From assembly GCA_002394125.1 (NCBI GenBank), contig DGSY01000019.1:1-16146 (forward strand): a stretch of DNA of 16,146 nucleotides, in the 5' to 3' direction. The stretch comes from Ruminococcus sp. UBA4350. GTDB lineage: Bacteria; Bacillota; Clostridia; Oscillospirales; Ruminococcaceae. This document shows positions 14,096 to 16,146 of the stretch, piece after piece; the stretch's first letter is position 1, and each line of letters begins with the position of its first letter. Below the pieces are notes generated by a model that worked only from the letters and a program-made list of their open reading frames with translations, made no database searches and had not been told where the DNA came from. The position numbers and the translations under genes were made by a program.

Positions 14096-14674
14096 TTATG
14101 GGATTTCATAATGCATATTGACAAAATAGTCACACAGAACGCCCTTTTTGCCGTGATGCAGGCCGGGGATATTCTCATACTGTCCGAAGGCGTTCAGGAT
14201 GACCTTTCCTTTTTTCGTGAGGATCGCCGGACGGAATGTGAGGATCACGCCGTCCGCCTGCGCCGCATCGGAAATGTCGTTCAGCAGGCGCTTTCCGGCA
14301 TCGGTCAGCGTGATGCAGGCATTCTTGCTCGCCATGCGCTTGCCGTCATAGATACCGCTGCAAAGCGGCGCCCAGCAGAAATGCGGCAGTCCGCCGATCA
14401 TCTGATAGGCGAACAGATCGGAGGGCTCCTCCAGCTCCGGGATCTTGCCGCACAGGATCATCGGCGTCAGCGGGAGATCGGCATCGCCCTCGATTTTCAG
14501 CGTGATCCTGCCTTCGGCGATATCACTGCGGATCTGCGTTTCCAGATCGGAAACGATCTTCTGCACGAGCTTGCCGTAATCCTCCTGCACAGCACGCAGA
14601 TTCGCGGTTTTCTGTTCTTTCAGTGCGAGCTGCCGGATTTGCAGCATCATTTTCATTTCTTCTGAAAAGATCAT
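14096..14674 (-). CDS. Unrecognised 192-residue protein in the nag cluster
   Basis: I do not recognise this family. The protein has no signal peptide or membrane segment. The first 55 residues look helical and charged (ALKEQKTANLRAVQEDYGKL and on), possibly a coiled coil. The middle has short Pro/Gly-rich strands with Cys at 75, 100 and 105 and aromatic residues (PHFCWAPLCSGIYDG). The segment ITLTDAGKRLLNDISDAAQA (121-140) resembles a winged-helix recognition region but is not decisive. The end is basic then aromatic (HHGKKGVLCDYF). The ATG at 14674 follows AAAGGAG with a good gap. The gene lies 49 bases after the ROK kinase and 17 before nagA, so co-transcription is likely, and a role in amino-sugar use or its control is plausible. 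Codon usage and GC resemble the neighbours. Confidence 0.8.
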   Translation of the reverse strand: MIFSEEMKMMLQIRQLALKEQKTANLRAVQEDYGKLVQKIVSDLETQIRSDIAEGRITLKIEGDADLPLTPMILCGKIPELEEPSDLFAYQMIGGLPHFCWAPLCSGIYDGKRMASKNACITLTDAGKRLLNDISDAAQADGVILTFRPAILTKKGKVILNAFGQYENIPGLHHGKKGVLCDYFVNMHYEIP

Positions 14675-14723
14675 GCAGGCAGCTCCTTTCGGGATTCAGA
14701 AGCGGATCCCAGTGATTGCGGAA

Positions 14724-16064
14724 TTATTTTCCCGCCGGCAGCGAAGCAGCCGCAACTGCCTGACCGACGCGTCTGTCCATCTCATCCGGCAGAATGAACT
14801 GCACCTGCTGATACAGCGCGGGGAATTCCTTTTCCAGCACTTCCTTTGCCTTTTCGATGATGAGATCGCCGCCGAGACCGGATGTCACGCGGCCGGAGAT
14901 CTGGAGATAGCGGATGTCGTAGAAGTCCGCATAGTTCGCGATCGCATAGCCGAAATATGTACCGATCGTGCGGAAGATATCCTTTGCACCCTCGTGGCCT
15001 TCCTCCAGAACCTTCTGGACAGCCTTGAGCTTTTCCGCGAGCGTCAGGCTCTCATCGAGCTGAATGCCGGCCTTCGGTGCCAGACGGATGACCGCATCCT
15101 GCGAGAAATATTTCACGCCGCAGCCGTAGTCGCCCGACCATTCATCGACCGGCGAATCCGGATTGTAGTCCACCGGCACGAATGCAAGCTCATTGTGCCA
15201 GCCGGTGACGTGACCCTCGGTGTCGATATAGCCGCCCGCCTCGGAGGTACCCATTGCAATGCCGAGCACGCCGTTGACATCCATTGCCATAGATGCCGCG
15301 AGTGCCGCGACATCGCCGTCATTCGCAACGGCATACGGCACGCCCAGCTCATTCAGCACATCGACATAGACATTCTTGCAGGCTTCGCCCTGTGTGTCCT
15401 TCGGCACCTTGAGAAACAGGTGCGAGACCATTGCGCGGTTTGCGACCAGAACGCCCGCCGTGCTGACGCCGACCGCATCAAAGGACGGCATATGCTCTGC
15501 CGCCTTGAGAATTGCGCTTTTGATATGCTCGTGGTGATAGGAGATATCCTCCGCGAGCTTCGGCAGCCAGACGATCTCCTCAGACCAGACGGTCTTGCCG
15601 TCCACGACCGCAGCGACCTTCATATCGGAGCCGCCCGCATCGAATCCGACGCGGCAGCCGCCGAGGTTTCTGCCGATCGGCAGCGGACGGGATTTGTTTT
15701 CCGGCATATCGGCAAAATCCCGCTCCTCGACTACGAAGTCACGCTCATAGGTCGTGCTCCAGAAATCGACATCAAAGGCGCGGAGCCCTTCTTTTGTATA
15801 TGCCTCGCGGATGTATTCGTATACATCGTGATCGCCCGCGAGCATGACCTTCCAGCCGCCTGCACACCAGAGGATCGTCTTGATGAGACGCTCTGCATAG
15901 CGGCAGTTTTCGGCCTTGTCATCGCCGAGCATGGTGTCGCGGCGGTAGACAAGTCCGTCCTCACGCTCCACGGCGATCGAGAACGGTCTTTTCGCTTTCG
16001 CGAGGAAATCGCGGTTGAAATATACCGCAGGGATAAAATCGGAGTCGAGGATCGGCTGAATCAT
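14724..16064 (-). CDS. ROK-family sugar kinase with N-terminal extension
   Basis: ROK kinases phosphorylate glucose or N-acetyl hexosamines with ATP; some relatives are repressors. The 446-residue protein has about 135 extra residues before the kinase fold (usual length about 300), with no recognisable DNA-binding helix-turn-helix. The fold then shows VGFDAGGSDMK (139-149, phosphate loop), VGVSTAGVL (198-206), ANDGDVAALAAS (247-258) with catalytic D249, and GIAMGTSEAGGYI (268-280). A GWHNELA segment follows with the expected His (H290). The zinc-binding CxCGxxGC region is altered: the aligned stretch SGDYGCGVKYFS (310-321) keeps one Cys only. GGDLIIEKA is near the end. The ATG at 16064 follows AAAGGAAG. 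Adjacency to nagA favours GlcNAc or a related N-acetyl sugar as substrate; this is inference. Confidence 0.82.
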   Translation of the reverse strand: MIQPILDSDFIPAVYFNRDFLAKAKRPFSIAVEREDGLVYRRDTMLGDDKAENCRYAERLIKTILWCAGGWKVMLAGDHDVYEYIREAYTKEGLRAFDVDFWSTTYERDFVVEERDFADMPENKSRPLPIGRNLGGCRVGFDAGGSDMKVAAVVDGKTVWSEEIVWLPKLAEDISYHHEHIKSAILKAAEHMPSFDAVGVSTAGVLVANRAMVSHLFLKVPKDTQGEACKNVYVDVLNELGVPYAVANDGDVAALAASMAMDVNGVLGIAMGTSEAGGYIDTEGHVTGWHNELAFVPVDYNPDSPVDEWSGDYGCGVKYFSQDAVIRLAPKAGIQLDESLTLAEKLKAVQKVLEEGHEGAKDIFRTIGTYFGYAIANYADFYDIRYLQISGRVTSGLGGDLIIEKAKEVLEKEFPALYQQVQFILPDEMDRRVGQAVAAASLPAGK

Positions 16065-16070
16065 ACTATG

Positions 16071-16079
16071 CTTCCTTTC
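16071..16079 (-). promoter_or_regulatory. Ribosome binding site of the ROK kinase gene
   Basis: GAAAGGAAG on the minus strand ends about six bases before the ATG at 16064 and supports that start. No promoter is clear in the remaining bases to the window edge. Confidence 0.6.
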
Positions 16080-16146
16080 ATAATAAATTTGAACAGCAGC
16101 CGCAGCGGACGCGGCCGCATTCTATAGGCAACACCGCACAGAGCTG

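Overview
The window looks like chromosomal DNA from a cellulosome-producing, GC-rich Gram-positive bacterium of the Ruminococcus type (Oscillospiraceae). The main evidence is a secreted beta-mannanase with a Thr/Glu-rich linker and a C-terminal type I dockerin. It sits beside housekeeping genes in Firmicutes-style order (gdpP-rplI-dnaB), GGAGG-type ribosome binding sites and consensus sigma-A promoters. The species cannot be fixed from the sequence. Nothing looks like a phage, insertion sequence, CRISPR array, tRNA or rRNA.

Layout. (1) Positions 1-6287, minus strand: rnj (RNase J), gdpP (c-di-AMP phosphodiesterase), rplI (ribosomal protein L9), dnaB (replicative helicase) and tilS (tRNA-Ile lysidine synthetase, cut by the left edge). 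Short gaps or overlaps link gdpP through tilS. A consensus promoter precedes rnj and a weaker one precedes gdpP. (2) Positions 6288-6788: a 501-bp divergent control region with a perfect TTGACA-N17-TATAAT promoter for the mannanase, the rnj promoter, 5'-proximal hairpins and candidate operators. (3) Positions 6789-9709, plus strand: two single genes, each with its own strong promoter and terminator. The first is the dockerin mannanase. The second is a CpsB/YwqE-like PHP protein that has lost nearly all expected metal ligands, a probable pseudo-phosphatase. (4) Positions 9750-12893, minus strand: ddl, murF and scpB, tightly packed (D-Ala-D-Ala ligation, MurNAc-tripeptide addition, chromosome segregation). 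(5) Positions 13020-16064, minus strand: a ROK-family sugar kinase with an unusual N-terminal extension, an unrecognised 192-aa protein, and nagA (GlcNAc-6-phosphate deacetylase). This is probably an amino-sugar or cell-wall recycling operon.

How the parts relate. Regions 4 and 5 both serve cell-wall and amino-sugar metabolism. Region 1 combines RNA decay, c-di-AMP turnover, translation and replication. The mannanase degrades extracellular plant mannan. No single new multi-gene system is evident. The least explained items are the CpsB-like pseudoenzyme with paired repeats at its promoter, the 192-aa protein in the nag cluster, the divergent ROK kinase and the regulatory architecture of the 6288-6788 region.
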